Below are positions 41,753 through 51,136 of a DNA stretch of 61,889 nt, piece by piece. The notes below the pieces were generated by a model that did not search any database, was not told where the DNA came from, and was given only the letters and a program-made list of their open reading frames with translations. Source of the stretch: Paenibacillus sp. CF384. Its GTDB lineage: Bacteria; Bacillota; Bacilli; Paenibacillales; Paenibacillaceae. The stretch is from the NCBI RefSeq assembly GCF_900106745.1, contig NZ_FNNV01000028.1:1-61889 (forward strand). The letters are read 5' to 3'. Position 1 is the first letter of the stretch. Every line of letters starts with the position of its first letter. The position numbers were made by a program, and so were the translations under genes.

Positions 41753-41803
41753 GATGAACACCTCCTTGCCGTAATAATCACACGCTAGTCCAAGAATCCG
41801 CGA

Positions 41804-42346
41804 TTAGACTTTCTCTACTTGATTGTAGTCAAGCTCAACCGGCGTTTCTCTTCCGAACATGTTGACATGCACCTTCAGCTTACTCTTGTCGAGCAGAATT
41901 TCTTCCACTGTTCCGACAAAGTTAGCGAACGGCCCGACTTTAACACGCACCGTTTCCTTCAGATCGAATTCGATCTTAGGCTTCGGCTCTTCCATGCCCA
42001 TATGGCGCAAAATTTGTTCCACTTCATCAGGCAGAAGCGGCGTAGGTTTTGAACCTGAGCCAGTCGAACCGACAAATCCGGTTACGCCGGGTGTGTTGCG
42101 AACGACATACCAGGAATCATCCGTCTGAACCATTTCCACAAGAACATAGCCGGGGTAAACTTTACGCATGACGGTTTTCTTCTTGCCGTCCTTGTCTACC
42201 ACTTCTTCTTCCATAGGAACAAGCACACGGAAGATCTTGTCTTCCATGCCCATCGATTCAACACGTTTCTCCAAGTTCGCTTTTACTTTGTTCTCATACC
42301 CTGAATAGGTGTGAACAACATACCATCTTTTCTCCATCGTTTCCAT
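41804..42346 (-). CDS. nusG: transcription termination/antitermination factor NusG
   Basis: A 180-residue factor with NGN domain (KRWYVVHTYSGYENKVKANLEKRVESMGMEDKIF) and C-terminal KOW domain (KVGPFANFVGTVEEI). It binds RNA polymerase, stimulates or pauses elongation, and joins rrn antitermination. ATG 42346 has AAGGGTGG upstream; ATG 42337 would give MEKRWYVV as in B. subtilis and is equally possible. Confidence 0.97.
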   Translation of the reverse strand: METMEKRWYVVHTYSGYENKVKANLEKRVESMGMEDKIFRVLVPMEEEVVDKDGKKKTVMRKVYPGYVLVEMVQTDDSWYVVRNTPGVTGFVGSTGSGSKPTPLLPDEVEQILRHMGMEEPKPKIEFDLKETVRVKVGPFANFVGTVEEILLDKSKLKVHVNMFGRETPVELDYNQVEKV

Positions 42347-42369
42347 AACAAGCCACCCTTGGCCCCTTC

Positions 42370-42579
42370 TTAAACAATCAGTTCGACCAATGCGGAAATT
42401 CCGATGTCAAGGACCCAGAAGTAAACTGTCACCGCTATAATCGTAAAGAATACTACGAGTGTATAGCTTGTCAATTCCTTACGGCTTGGCCAGCGGACTT
42501 TCTTTAATTCCGCGAAGCTGTCGGTGAAGAAGGAAAAAGTCGACCCGAAGCTTTGCTTCAGCTTAGCTAAAAATGCCAC
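42370..42579 (-). CDS. secE: preprotein translocase subunit SecE
   Basis: A 69-residue single-pass clamp of the SecYEG channel: amphipathic ELKKVRWPSRKEL, then one transmembrane helix (TLVVFFTIIAVTVYFWVLDIGI). The frame opens with TTG-GTG-GAC-GTG; GGAGG lies eight bases before the GTG at 42579, so this is the favoured start. It lies between rpmG and nusG. Confidence 0.93.
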   Translation of the reverse strand: MAFLAKLKQSFGSTFSFFTDSFAELKKVRWPSRKELTSYTLVVFFTIIAVTVYFWVLDIGISALVELIV

Positions 42580-42602
42580 GTCCACCAACCTCCATAATGA
42601 CC

Positions 42603-42752
42603 TTATCGAGTTTCGCGATGAGGAGTATGCTCGTTACAATACTTGCAAAACTTCTTCATCTCAATACGGTCGGGGTGATTCCGTTTGTTCTTGCTGGAAG
42701 CATAGTTTCTTTGTTTGCAGTTTGTGCAAGCCAACGTAATAATTACCCGCAT
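42603..42752 (-). CDS. rpmG: 50S ribosomal protein L33 (zinc-binding form)
   Basis: A 49-residue protein: [24 protein letters not shown], ending [18 protein letters not shown]. The CxxC...CxxC pairs are those of the zinc-binding C+ paralogue. ATG 42752 follows GGGAGGTGTCAGC. It is the first gene of the rpmG-secE-nusG-rplK-rplA operon. Confidence 0.97.
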   Translation of the reverse strand: MRVIITLACTNCKQRNYASSKNKRNHPDRIEMKKFCKYCNEHTPHRETR

Positions 42753-42864
42753 TGCTGACACCTCCCGAACTTACCATAAATAAATAAAGTGTGAAACGTT
42801 GTATGTGAACCCAGCCTGATTTTGATCCCATAATAAAAAAAGACCTATTTAGGGCTACCAAAAC

Positions 42865-42893
42865 ACTTTATCACAAGCAATAGGTAGTGTCAA
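42865..42893 (-). promoter_or_regulatory. rpmG-secE-nusG-rplKA promoter (sigma-A type)
   Basis: On the minus strand TTGACA (42888-42893), 17 bases, TAAAGT (42865-42870). It is the clearest promoter in the 332-base gap between sigH and rpmG. The rest of that gap (about 42894-43044) shows no gene. Confidence 0.8.
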
Positions 42894-43044
42894 CGGAAAA
42901 CTATTCCTGCACACTTGCTATTCTTGTGCTGCTTGCTCACATCTCAGACAGGGCGACAACAACACAAAAAGAGCCGACAACTTCCATTCCGCAGTAAACA
43001 GTATGATCCGGACAAGGACAATTCAAACCTCGAAAAGCCCTCCC

Positions 43045-43070
43045 ATTAAAAAAGAGCCGCAATCGGCTCC
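43045..43070 (-). terminator. sigH terminator
   Basis: On the minus strand GAGCCG-attg-CGGCTC is followed by TTTTTTAAT. It lies 15 bases past sigH. Confidence 0.9.
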
Positions 43071-43084
43071 CTGGTTTCATCCAT

Positions 43085-43735
43085 TTAGCTACCAATATCA
43101 CGCAATTCCAAATACCGTTCGAGCTTCCGTTTCACCCGTTGAAGCGCATTATCAATGGATTTCACATGCCGATCCAAATCAACGGCAATCTCTTGATAGG
43201 ATCTTCCATCCAAATAGAGCATAAGCACTTTACGTTCAAGATCACTGAGGATCTCGGACATTTTATCCTCAAGACCAACAAACTCTTCTTGATTGATAAT
43301 GAGTTCTTCCGGATCCGAAACTCTCGTTCCGCAAATGACGTCAAGCAGCGTGCGATCCGAATCTTCGTCATAGATTGGTTTGTCGAGCGAAACATAAGAA
43401 TTAAGCGGGATATGCTTCTGACGGGTTGCCGTCTTAATCGCCGTAATGATCTGCCTTGTTATGCACAGTTCAGCAAAGGCTTTGAAAGAAGCTAGCTTAT
43501 CACCCTTAAAATCTCGAATCGCCTTATAAAGGCCAATCATGCCTTCTTGGACGATATCTTCGCGGTCGGCCCCAATCAAGAAGTAGGAACGCGCTTTGGC
43601 ACGGACAAAGTTCTTGTATTTATTAATTAAATATTCCAGCGCTTCGCTGTCACCCTCGCGAACCGTCTCGACAATGTCTTCGTCCGTTTTGCAGTCATAA
43701 TCCAGCGTTTTCCATTCTCTGAGGTCGATGCTCAC
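43085..43735 (-). CDS. sigH: RNA polymerase sigma factor SigH (sigma-30)
   Basis: A 216-residue sigma-70 family factor: region 2 (YLINKYKNFVRAKARSYFLIGADREDIVQEGMIGLYKAIRDF, TRQIITAIKTATRQKH) and region 4 (LSDLERKVLMLYLDGRSYQEIAVDLDRHVKSIDNALQRVKRKL). In Bacillus it controls early sporulation, competence and stationary-phase genes and is itself repressed by AbrB. The start is GTG 43735, eight bases after GGAGGG. The order rae1-sigH-rpmG is as in B. subtilis. Confidence 0.96.
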   Translation of the reverse strand: MSIDLREWKTLDYDCKTDEDIVETVREGDSEALEYLINKYKNFVRAKARSYFLIGADREDIVQEGMIGLYKAIRDFKGDKLASFKAFAELCITRQIITAIKTATRQKHIPLNSYVSLDKPIYDEDSDRTLLDVICGTRVSDPEELIINQEEFVGLEDKMSEILSDLERKVLMLYLDGRSYQEIAVDLDRHVKSIDNALQRVKRKLERYLELRDIGS

Positions 43736-43884
43736 GAACAATCCCTCCGGCTCGAAAGGCGTACAATGCCCAAAACTATCAGTAGCTTAATCTATAAACC
43801 GGCGCGCAATGTCTCATAACTAGAGCAAATAACATATCTGAAACAACCTTCTACAACGTACCCTACGTGTAGAAACTTAGACTC

Positions 43885-43914
43885 AGTATACATTATGTAA
43901 CCTTCAACCGTCAA
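43885..43914 (-). promoter_or_regulatory. sigH promoter (sigma-A type)
   Basis: On the minus strand TTGACG (43909-43914), 18 bases, TATACT (43885-43890). It predicts a start near 43878 and a leader of about 140 bases. B. subtilis sigH also has a sigma-A promoter. Confidence 0.65.
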
Positions 43915-44027
43915 TGACGATCCCTCTGAAAACATGCTAATTATCTAGCAAAAATGGGAATTCCAACCGACATATAAGAGATTTTCAACCTATTCTCTCC
44001 CATACCGATAACGTGAAAGTCTAGCGC

Positions 44028-44549
44028 TTACATTTGACCTCTGCGCCATCGTTCCAGTTTCATTCGAACATCCATGCTAATATTGCCATCCAGCTCATTG
44101 CGAACCGTCGTTTTCTGTTCGACCTTTCGCTCAATCGCTTTGCGGTTTTGCTGGATTTCGATAAGCAGCTCCCTGGCAGATTTCCGCAAGGCGCCTTTCC
44201 CGAAAGTGACTGCCTGCTCCGCCATATCCGATGTCGCGACATGAATGTTGCGGCTTCGAAGAGCAAGCTCCGACGCAAGACGCTCAATACAAGCATCGGC
44301 TGTTTCCTTCTCCTTCGTAAACACGACAGTCAGCCTATGCTGTTTGAACGTGGAGCCAACTCCGGGAACTTGATGCGCATCGAATACCACAATGACCTTC
44401 ATACCGGTGAAGCCTTGATAGTCCGCCAGCATTTCCAGCAGCCGATCCCGCGCATCCTCTAAATCCCTGTCACCTATAGCGGAAAGAACCGGCCAAGCAC
44501 CAATCATATTGTAGCCGTCAACCAGCAGTACGTCTTCCCGGCGCTTCAT
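44028..44549 (-). CDS. rae1: NYN-domain ribosome-associated mRNA endonuclease Rae1 (YacP)
   Basis: A 173-residue NYN/PIN-like nuclease: LLVDGYNMIGAWP with the first catalytic Asp, VIVVFDAHQVPG, TADACIERLA and HVATSDMAEQ supplying further acidic residues. In B. subtilis Rae1 enters the ribosomal A site and cleaves specific mRNAs in a translation-dependent way. It starts three bases after rlmB, so the two are co-translated. The tail (about 130-173) is a basic helix. Confidence 0.9.
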   Translation of the reverse strand: MKRREDVLLVDGYNMIGAWPVLSAIGDRDLEDARDRLLEMLADYQGFTGMKVIVVFDAHQVPGVGSTFKQHRLTVVFTKEKETADACIERLASELALRSRNIHVATSDMAEQAVTFGKGALRKSARELLIEIQQNRKAIERKVEQKTTVRNELDGNISMDVRMKLERWRRGQM

Positions 44550-44552
44550 CGC

Positions 44553-45314
44553 CTACTTGGCGAGGCGCTGCCGCAAGACTTCGTACATCAGCACACCTGC
44601 TGCAACGGACGCGTTTAGTGAGTTCAATTGGCCGTTCATCGGAAGCTTGATGAGGAAATCGCATTTCTCACGAATCAGTCTGCCAATCCCATTCGCTTCA
44701 TTGCCAATGACAATCGCAAGCGGCATATCGAACTTCGTAGAAGATGAGTAAACATCCTGCTTCGCGCCAACGTCAGCACCCGCTACCCAAATACCCGCTT
44801 CTTTCAGCTTATCGATTGTTTGTGCCATATTTGTAATCCGAGCAACCGGCATGTACTCTACTGCCCCGGCGGATGTTTTGGCAACCGTCGCTGTCAGTGA
44901 AGCAGAACGCCGCTTCGGAATAATTACACCATGAACACCGGTACATTCCGCAGTCCGTAGAATAGAACCCAAGTTATGCGGATCTTCAATCTCATCGAGC
45001 AGCAGGAAGAATGGCAGTTCGCCGCTTTCTTTGGCCCGCGCAAGAAGCTCTTCAATTTCGTAGTACCGGTAAGCTGCCGCTTGGGCAACAACACCTTGGT
45101 GCGGAACGCCTTCCACCATTTGGTCCAGCTTCCGCTTGTCCACGATCTGTACGACAAGACCCGCTTTCTTCGCTTCCAGCATAATCGGCTGAGCTGCCTT
45201 CTGTGCTTGCTCAGCCACCCAAATTTTGTTGATTTCGCGTCCGGAGCGCAGTGCTTCCATTACGGGATGCTTACCTGCGATCCATTCCTGTGTATCATCT
45301 TCAACCTCGCGCAT
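44553..45314 (-). CDS. rlmB: 23S rRNA (guanosine(2251)-2'-O)-methyltransferase RlmB-type (TrmH family)
   Basis: A 253-residue SPOUT enzyme: N-terminal substrate-binding region (EWIAGKHPVMEALRSGREINKIWVAE) and the knotted SAM domain with LLDEIEDPHNLGSILRTAEC, VIGNEANGIGRLI and MNGQLNSLNASVAAGVLMYE. It methylates 23S rRNA in the P loop. AAGGAGG lies six bases before ATG 45314; ATG 45317 is too close. It lies between mrnC and rae1. Confidence 0.92.
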   Translation of the reverse strand: MREVEDDTQEWIAGKHPVMEALRSGREINKIWVAEQAQKAAQPIMLEAKKAGLVVQIVDKRKLDQMVEGVPHQGVVAQAAAYRYYEIEELLARAKESGELPFFLLLDEIEDPHNLGSILRTAECTGVHGVIIPKRRSASLTATVAKTSAGAVEYMPVARITNMAQTIDKLKEAGIWVAGADVGAKQDVYSSSTKFDMPLAIVIGNEANGIGRLIREKCDFLIKLPMNGQLNSLNASVAAGVLMYEVLRQRLAK

Positions 45315-45353
45315 CATTAACCTCCTTAAATATGTCTCTACTCTCTGCTGCTT

Positions 45354-45824
45354 CTATTCGTCAAAAGCGATCGCCATCAGCTCACGCAGCCGGCTCACTT
45401 TCTTGCCATAATACAAATACCCAATTAAGCATTCCAGCGCCGTCGCCTGCTGGTAGTCGGCCGGGTCCGCGTTCTTAGGCGAGGTGCCTGACTTGGCATT
45501 ACGTCCTCGCCTTACGATATCCGCTTCTTCCTCGGTCAGAATCGGCTGCCACTTCTCCAGCAGGATCCGCTGCGCTTTAGCCGAGACAAACTGCGTAGCC
45601 TGACGATGGAGATGGTGCAGCTTATGATTGGGCTGCGAAATGAGATATTGTCGTACCATCATCTCAAACACCGCATCCCCAATGTAAGCCAGCACGATGG
45701 GATTCATTAATTGAACCGGTTTGTTCGGGGAGTGGAACCATAAGCTCTCTTCGATGCCCAAACCGATTCCACCGCTTCCTCCGATACCGATATCCGAATG
45801 TCCGTTATCCTTGTTATCCATCAT
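45354..45824 (-). CDS. mrnC: Mini-ribonuclease 3 (Mini-III)
   Basis: A 156-residue RNase III catalytic domain with no double-stranded-RNA-binding domain: NPIVLAYIGDAVFEMMVRQYL carries the signature acidic residues, then VSAKAQ and TALECLIGYLYY with the second acidic site. In Bacillus it matures both ends of 23S rRNA, whose genes flank this window. ATG 45824 overlaps the cysS stop by four bases (ATGA); the frame continues to 45836. A Gly-rich N-terminal stretch (about 10-25) is unusual. Confidence 0.94.
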   Translation of the reverse strand: MMDNKDNGHSDIGIGGSGGIGLGIEESLWFHSPNKPVQLMNPIVLAYIGDAVFEMMVRQYLISQPNHKLHHLHRQATQFVSAKAQRILLEKWQPILTEEEADIVRRGRNAKSGTSPKNADPADYQQATALECLIGYLYYGKKVSRLRELMAIAFDE

Positions 45825-47224
45825 TTCCGCCGCCACCGGATACCTTGCGGAGTATCCTCTAGTACGATCCCGAGCGCAGACAGCTGGTCGCGAATTTCAT
45901 CGGCCCGCTTCCAATTCTTACTGGTCCGCGCTTCTGTCCGCTGCACGATAAGAGCATCGATATCGGCATCGAGCAGTTCTTCTTCTGCTTCCAACAGTCC
46001 CAGTACACGGTCAAAATCTTGGAACGCCGTCAGCAGCAGCTCAAGCTCCTCTGCCGATACAACCGAACGCTGCAGAAGCAGGTTCGCTTCGCTTACCAGC
46101 TCGAACATCGCGGTAATGGCATCCGGCGTGTTGAAGTCGTCGTCCATCTTCGCATTGAACTGCTCGCGAATCGCAGCGATTCGTTCTTTGAGTTGATCAA
46201 GCGCCGCCCCGTCCGGCACGCTTACCGCAACGGAAAGACGGTGTTTCACATTCGAAACGGAATTCAAGATCCGCTCAATGCTGTTCTCTGCTTGCGCAAT
46301 CGTTTCGTCGCTGAAGTTAAGCGGACTTCTATAATGCGCCGACAGCATAAAGTAGCGAATAACAGCCGGTTTAATGCGAGTAAGCATCTCCTGCACCGTG
46401 ATCCCGTTACCGAGTGACTTGGACATTTTCTCATTGTTGATGTTGATGTAACCATTATGCATCCAATAGTTCGCGAGCGGCTTGCCTGTCACAGACTCGG
46501 ATTGTGCAATTTCACATTCATGATGCGGGAACTGCAGGTCATGGCCGCCGCCATGGATGTCCAGCGTATCGCCCAGATATTTGCGCGCCATCGCAGAGCA
46601 CTCAATATGCCAGCCCGGGCGTCCCGCTCCCCATGGGCTATCCCATTTGATTTCTCCGGGCTTCGCAGCTTTCCATAGTACAAAGTCTTGACCGCTTTCT
46701 TTGCGCTCATCCACGCCGATCCGAATACCCAGCTGCAGCTCATCCATATTCTGATGCGAAAGCTTGCCGTAATCAGGGAACGTACTCGTACGGAAAAATA
46801 CATCTCCGCCGTTCTCATACGCATGGCCGCCATCGATGAGCGACTGGATAAAGGCAATAATTTCATCCATATGTTCGGTAACACGCGGATTAAGCGTAGC
46901 TTTGTGGATACCCAGTCCTTCGATATTCTCGTTAAACGCATGAATAAACCGCTCTGCTACTTCAGGAACCGTTGTGCCCAGCTGCTCCGCTTTACGAATC
47001 AGCTTATCGTCCACATCCGTAAAGTTCACGACGTAATTTACTTCGTAAGCAGCCGACTCCAGATAGCGGCGCACGACATCGAAGAAAATCGCCGGACGGG
47101 CATTCCCGATATGGATATAATCATAAACCGTTGGTCCGCACACGTACATTTTCACTTTGCCGGGCTCAAGCGATTGAAAAATTTCCTTCTCACGTGTCAT
47201 TGTGTTATATATACGCAGGCTCAT
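45821..47224 (-). CDS. cysS: cysteinyl-tRNA synthetase
   Basis: A 467-residue class I synthetase: [16 protein letters not shown] (zinc Cys plus HIGH motif), WHIECSAM and [10 protein letters not shown] (zinc ligands), KMSKSLGNG (KMSKS loop). It charges tRNA-Cys. It shares one base with the cysE stop (TAATG) and overlaps mrnC. The cysE-cysS pair is under a T-box leader. Confidence 0.98.
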   Translation of the reverse strand: MSLRIYNTMTREKEIFQSLEPGKVKMYVCGPTVYDYIHIGNARPAIFFDVVRRYLESAAYEVNYVVNFTDVDDKLIRKAEQLGTTVPEVAERFIHAFNENIEGLGIHKATLNPRVTEHMDEIIAFIQSLIDGGHAYENGGDVFFRTSTFPDYGKLSHQNMDELQLGIRIGVDERKESGQDFVLWKAAKPGEIKWDSPWGAGRPGWHIECSAMARKYLGDTLDIHGGGHDLQFPHHECEIAQSESVTGKPLANYWMHNGYININNEKMSKSLGNGITVQEMLTRIKPAVIRYFMLSAHYRSPLNFSDETIAQAENSIERILNSVSNVKHRLSVAVSVPDGAALDQLKERIAAIREQFNAKMDDDFNTPDAITAMFELVSEANLLLQRSVVSAEELELLLTAFQDFDRVLGLLEAEEELLDADIDALIVQRTEARTSKNWKRADEIRDQLSALGIVLEDTPQGIRWRRK

Positions 47225-47895
47225 TATCTCGTTTCTCCTCCAGCAACTGGCTCTTTGCGTCGTTCTCTTTCTTGCTCCAGCTCTATTCTTAACTCAGACA
47301 CTTCCTTCTGCATCGCCCGCAGCATCTCAATGACCGGATCCGGGAGCTGGGTATGATCCAGGCGGTCCCCTACCCGAGTGCCATTGCGTTTAATTACTCT
47401 GCCGGGAATACCGACCACTGTGCTGTTCGAAGGAACTTCACGCAGCACAACGGAATTTGCCCCAATATTCACATTGTCTCCAACCTTGAAGGAGCCTAGA
47501 ACCTTTGCCCCTGATGCGATGACCACATTGTTGCCGATGGTCGGGTGACGCTTCCCTCTTTCTTTCCCCGTCCCGCCAAGCGTTACCCCTTGATAGATAA
47601 CCACATTATCGCCGATTTCGCAGGTCTCCCCAATGACTACACCCATGCCGTGGTCAATAAACAGCTTTTCCCCGATTGTCGCGCCCGGATGAATTTCAAT
47701 GCCTGTAAAAAATCGGCTGGTCTGCGAGATGACGCGTGCAAGTGTGTACCACTTGCGTTTGAAGAGCGCGTGTGCGATTCGGTGCGACCATATCGCATGA
47801 AGACCTGAATAAGTGAACACGACTTCCAGCTTATTGCGGGCAGCAGGATCATTCTCTAGTATCGTCTCAATGTCAGACGCCAAGCTTCGAAACAT
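47224..47895 (-). CDS. cysE: serine O-acetyltransferase
   Basis: A 223-residue left-handed beta-helix acetyltransferase making O-acetylserine, the acceptor for sulfide. Motifs: [32 protein letters not shown] and [21 protein letters not shown] with the catalytic His and Asp. The frame is open to 48141 through the T-box, but GGAGAGGGGGAATTTCG before ATG 47895 fixes the start. With cysH-sat elsewhere in the window it completes much of the cysteine route. Confidence 0.96.
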   Translation of the reverse strand: MFRSLASDIETILENDPAARNKLEVVFTYSGLHAIWSHRIAHALFKRKWYTLARVISQTSRFFTGIEIHPGATIGEKLFIDHGMGVVIGETCEIGDNVVIYQGVTLGGTGKERGKRHPTIGNNVVIASGAKVLGSFKVGDNVNIGANSVVLREVPSNSTVVGIPGRVIKRNGTRVGDRLDHTQLPDPVIEMLRAMQKEVSELRIELEQERERRKEPVAGGETR

Positions 47896-47930
47896 CGAAA
47901 TTCCCCCTCTCCGGTATCGACAATAATACA

Positions 47931-48249
47931 AAAAGCCCCCGCAGCCCAAAGGCTGCAGAGGCGTAATCACGCGGTCCCACTCTGCATCGGAACGATTAGT
48001 TGTACTTCTTGGTATCGTTCGTCTTATAGTCCGTAACGAGGACCAATCGTCACCACCCACCCTGCCGATAACGGCAGCTCGGAGATGCGGCTCCCAGGCG
48101 CAACGTTTATTCCCAAGAATAAGCGACTCACACCCAGTCATTCGAACACCGCTATACTACTGTATCTGCGGCTCCGTTTGAAGGTCGCCCTCTCTGGTAT
48201 TCCTGTATTGAAATAAACAATCCTGTTCTAAGCCTTATCGTTCTAAATT
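47931..48249 (-). ncRNA. T-box riboswitch controlling cysE-cysS
   Basis: On the minus strand the T-box core reads AGTGGGACCGCG (47970-47981), close to AGGGTGGNACCGCG. It is followed by the terminator CTGCAGCC-tttg-GGCTGCGGGGGCTTTTTG (47931-47965); CTCTGCA can instead pair with the antiterminator TGCAGAG. A stem I closed by GCGAC/GTCGC (about 48122-48190) holds a GGGTGTGAG stretch in its 3' strand. There UGU (48130-48132) is a plausible Cys specifier. Uncharged tRNA-Cys would stabilise the antiterminator. The specifier call is tentative. Confidence 0.9.
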
Positions 48250-48255
48250 AATTCA

Positions 48256-48284
48256 AGTATAGCCGAGGACTTCCTAACTGGCAA
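48256..48284 (-). promoter_or_regulatory. cysE-cysS promoter (sigma-A type)
   Basis: On the minus strand TTGCCA (48279-48284), 17 bases, TATACT (48256-48261). The start near 48249 fits the 5' end of the T-box leader. Confidence 0.7.
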
Positions 48285-48339
48285 GTAGTCAAACGCCTAT
48301 CACGTCCAGGTATTCGTGGAAATTAATAGGCTGATGCCA

Positions 48340-49797
48340 TTAACCCAGTCGCCCTTGCAAACGCTGTTCAACCTTTGCTTGACCCAACAATGCTATAGTC
48401 TGATTCAAGTCTGGCCCGTGAGTTTGACCCGTCAGAGCGGCGCGAATCGGCATAAAGAGCTGCTTGCCCTTGAAGCCCGTTGCTTGCTGGACCGATTTGA
48501 TGGCTGCTTTGATTCCATCTACATCGAAGGCTTCCATCGCTTTCACTTGATCCAAGAAAGCTTGCAGGACAACCGGTACCTGCTCCTCCGCCAAGACGGT
48601 CTTAGCCTCATCCTCGTCTGCCGCTTCCGGCAAGAAGAAGAGCTCGGTAAGCGGAACAATATCCGCTGCAAACCGCAGCTTATCTTGATAAAGAGCAACC
48701 AGATCACGCGCCCAATCATGCTCGCTAGCGCTTAACGCCGCAGGCAAACGTCCCGCTTCTTGAAGATGCGGGATACACAGCTCCACAATACGCGGAACGT
48801 CCGATTTCTTCATGTACTCATTATTCATCCAGCTCAGCTTGTTCGTATCGAACACGGCAGGGCTTTTGCTCAAACGATTAGCTGTAAAGACGGACACCAA
48901 TTCCTCGCGCGTGAACATCTCCTGCTCACCTTCTGGCGACCAGCCGAGCAAGGTAATGAAGTTGAACATCGCTTCCGGCAAATAACCAAGTTTATCGTAT
49001 TGCTCGATAAACTGGATAATGGACTCGTCGCGCTTGCTCAGCTTCTTCCGGTTCTCGTTGACGATCAGCGTCATATGACCGAATACCGGCGGCTCCCAGC
49101 CGAACGCTTCATAAATCATCAGCTGACGCGGCGTGTTGGAGATATGATCCTCTCCGCGCAGGACATGGCTGATGGCCATCAGATGATCATCCAATGCGAC
49201 AGCGAAGTTGTATGTTGGGATGCCGTCCTTCTTCACGATGACGTAGTCACCGATGCCATCGGACTCGAAGCTGATTTGACCTTTCACCAGATCGTTAAAC
49301 GTGTAGGTCCGGTTCTCCGGTACACGGAAGCGGATGCTCGGGATACGGCCTTCCGCTTCAAAAGCAGTACGCTGCTCATCCGTCAAGCTGCGGTGCTTAC
49401 CGGAATAACGCGGCATTTCCCCGCGTGCCGTCTGCTCTTCCCGCTCCTGCTCCAGCTCCTCCTCGGTGCAGTAGCACTTGTAAGCAAGACCCTTGTCGAG
49501 CAGTTCTTGCCAGTACTCGCGGTACAGATCAAGACGCTCTGTCTGGCGGTAAGGGCCGTAACCTCCGCCGACGTCGATGCTTTCATCCCAATCGATCCCA
49601 AGCCATTTCAAATACGTAAGCTGGTTTTCTTCACCGCCCGCCACATTGCGTTTCACGTCGGTATCTTCGATCCGTATAATGAATTTGCCGCCTAAATTAC
49701 GCGCAAACAGATAGTTGAATAAGGCCGTTCTGGCATTGCCGATATGTAAATGACCTGTTGGTGACGGTGCATATCGTACTCTGATTTGTTCTGACAT
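48340..49797 (-). CDS. gltX: glutamyl-tRNA synthetase
   Basis: A 485-residue class I synthetase: [27 protein letters not shown] (HIGH), a [15 protein letters not shown] region and [12 protein letters not shown] (KMSKS-like). In bacteria lacking GlnRS it also misacylates tRNA-Gln for later amidation. ATG 49797 follows GGGAGGAGTAATACAAG. Order ispF-gltX-cysE is as in B. subtilis. Confidence 0.98.
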   Translation of the reverse strand: MSEQIRVRYAPSPTGHLHIGNARTALFNYLFARNLGGKFIIRIEDTDVKRNVAGGEENQLTYLKWLGIDWDESIDVGGGYGPYRQTERLDLYREYWQELLDKGLAYKCYCTEEELEQEREEQTARGEMPRYSGKHRSLTDEQRTAFEAEGRIPSIRFRVPENRTYTFNDLVKGQISFESDGIGDYVIVKKDGIPTYNFAVALDDHLMAISHVLRGEDHISNTPRQLMIYEAFGWEPPVFGHMTLIVNENRKKLSKRDESIIQFIEQYDKLGYLPEAMFNFITLLGWSPEGEQEMFTREELVSVFTANRLSKSPAVFDTNKLSWMNNEYMKKSDVPRIVELCIPHLQEAGRLPAALSASEHDWARDLVALYQDKLRFAADIVPLTELFFLPEAADEDEAKTVLAEEQVPVVLQAFLDQVKAMEAFDVDGIKAAIKSVQQATGFKGKQLFMPIRAALTGQTHGPDLNQTIALLGQAKVEQRLQGRLG

Positions 49798-49837
49798 CTT
49801 GTATTACTCCTCCCGGACAACTAATTGTATTGCAGAA

Positions 49838-50323
49838 TCATAGCACAACTTTTACAAGGCAGACAACCGATTGCGCGGCAATCCCTTCGCCGCGGCCGGT
49901 GAATCCCAGCTGCTCCGTTGTGGTTGCTTTCACATTCACCTGCGAGAGATCCTCTGCTTCCAGCGCCCCTGCAATAATCTCGACCATCTGCGGAATGTAA
50001 GGCAGCATCTTAGGACGCTGCGCGATGATCGTGGAATCGATATTTCCTAACTTATAACCGCGCTCTTTCACCAATCCCCAAATATGCTGCAGCAGCTTCA
50101 AGCTGTCTGCATCCTTAAACGCCTGGTCGGTATCCGGGAAATGCTTCCCGATATCGCCAAGTCCCAGTGCCCCCAGCACCGCATCGCTGATCGCATGCAG
50201 CAATACATCGGCATCGGAATGCCCCAGAAGTCCGCGCTCGTACGGAATGGTTACGCCCCCAATGATACAAGGCCGTCCCTCCACTAACTGATGCACATCA
50301 AACCCTTGTCCTACTCGAATCAT
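49838..50323 (-). CDS. ispF: 2-C-methyl-D-erythritol 2,4-cyclodiphosphate synthase
   Basis: A 161-residue MEP-pathway enzyme: GQGFDVHQL (metal Asp and His), [18 protein letters not shown] (metal His), [11 protein letters not shown], and [19 protein letters not shown] at the C-terminus. It overlaps ispD by four bases (ATGA), the usual ispDF pairing. Confidence 0.98.
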   Translation of the reverse strand: MIRVGQGFDVHQLVEGRPCIIGGVTIPYERGLLGHSDADVLLHAISDAVLGALGLGDIGKHFPDTDQAFKDADSLKLLQHIWGLVKERGYKLGNIDSTIIAQRPKMLPYIPQMVEIIAGALEAEDLSQVNVKATTTEQLGFTGRGEGIAAQSVVCLVKVVL

Positions 50324-51042
50324 GATTCCGATCCCCTCTCCCGCTCTCGGCTTGCCAGCAGAAACTCCGCATACGGCAAATCCTCCGGTGTTGTAATCTT
50401 AATATTCGTATAATCGCCTTCCGCAACCGTTACCGTGACACCTAGTCGTTCTACAGCCATCGCGTCATCCGTCCCAAGAAACTGCTCCGCGGCCGCTTGA
50501 TCAAGCGCCTGCTGCAGCAAGGAACGACGAAAAGCCTGCGGCGTTTGAATCGCCCACAAGCTTCGCCGATCCGGTGTCGCCGTAATGGCGCCGGTTTCAT
50601 TCACTTGCTTAATGGTATCTTTAACAGGTACGGCAAGCACAGCCGCTTCTGTCTGAAGAGCTTTGTGCATACATGACCGAACCGCATTCTCCGTCACAAA
50701 AGGCCGGACACCGTCATGAACCATGACCCAGTCGACCGAGTCGCTTAACGCTGCAAGTCCAAGATGAACCGAGTGCTGGCGCTCGCTGCCGCCTGCTGCC
50801 ACTTGCTTCACTTTGTGCAGCCCATATTCCGTTACGAATGCCCGGCATCGGTCCACATCCTGCTGACCGACGATAAGCGCCACTTCCGCAATGTCATCCA
50901 TGGCTTGAAATCGTTCAAGGGTATGAACCAGAATAGGCTTGTCCCGCAAGAGCAAATATTGTTTGCTCTCCGCTGTGCCCATTCTGGCACCTCGGCCCGC
51001 CGCCACAACGACGACGCCCCATTTTGCACCTGCTGCTTCCAT
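50320..51042 (-). CDS. ispD: 2-C-methyl-D-erythritol 4-phosphate cytidylyltransferase
   Basis: A 240-residue MEP-pathway enzyme: [23 protein letters not shown] (CTP-binding loop), [19 protein letters not shown] and IQTPQAFR. The frame opens at 51117, inside an improbable N-terminus; ATG 51042 with GGGCGGTTGAAGG gives the family length. It follows yacL by about 95 bases. Confidence 0.94.
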   Translation of the reverse strand: MEAAGAKWGVVVVAAGRGARMGTAESKQYLLLRDKPILVHTLERFQAMDDIAEVALIVGQQDVDRCRAFVTEYGLHKVKQVAAGGSERQHSVHLGLAALSDSVDWVMVHDGVRPFVTENAVRSCMHKALQTEAAVLAVPVKDTIKQVNETGAITATPDRRSLWAIQTPQAFRRSLLQQALDQAAAEQFLGTDDAMAVERLGVTVTVAEGDYTNIKITTPEDLPYAEFLLASRERERGSES

Positions 51043-51136
51043 GCCTTCAACCGCCCCGCGTGTATACTTCTGGCTAAATGCTGCATCCCCAATCTTACGA
51101 TTGTTCACGCAAACCAATTAGCCTTATCATACCGCG

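Noticed and set aside
42820..42860. Terminator-like CCTA/TAGG followed by seven T in the rpmG leader
   Set aside because: The stem is at most three or four base pairs with an impossibly small loop.
43920..43960. TGCTA-TAGCA hairpin upstream of the sigH promoter as rae1 terminator
   Set aside because: Five weak base pairs and no proper T run on the transcribed strand.
47896..48141. N-terminal extension of cysE
   Set aside because: The extra codons translate the T-box core and terminator; the true start at 47895 has a strong binding site.
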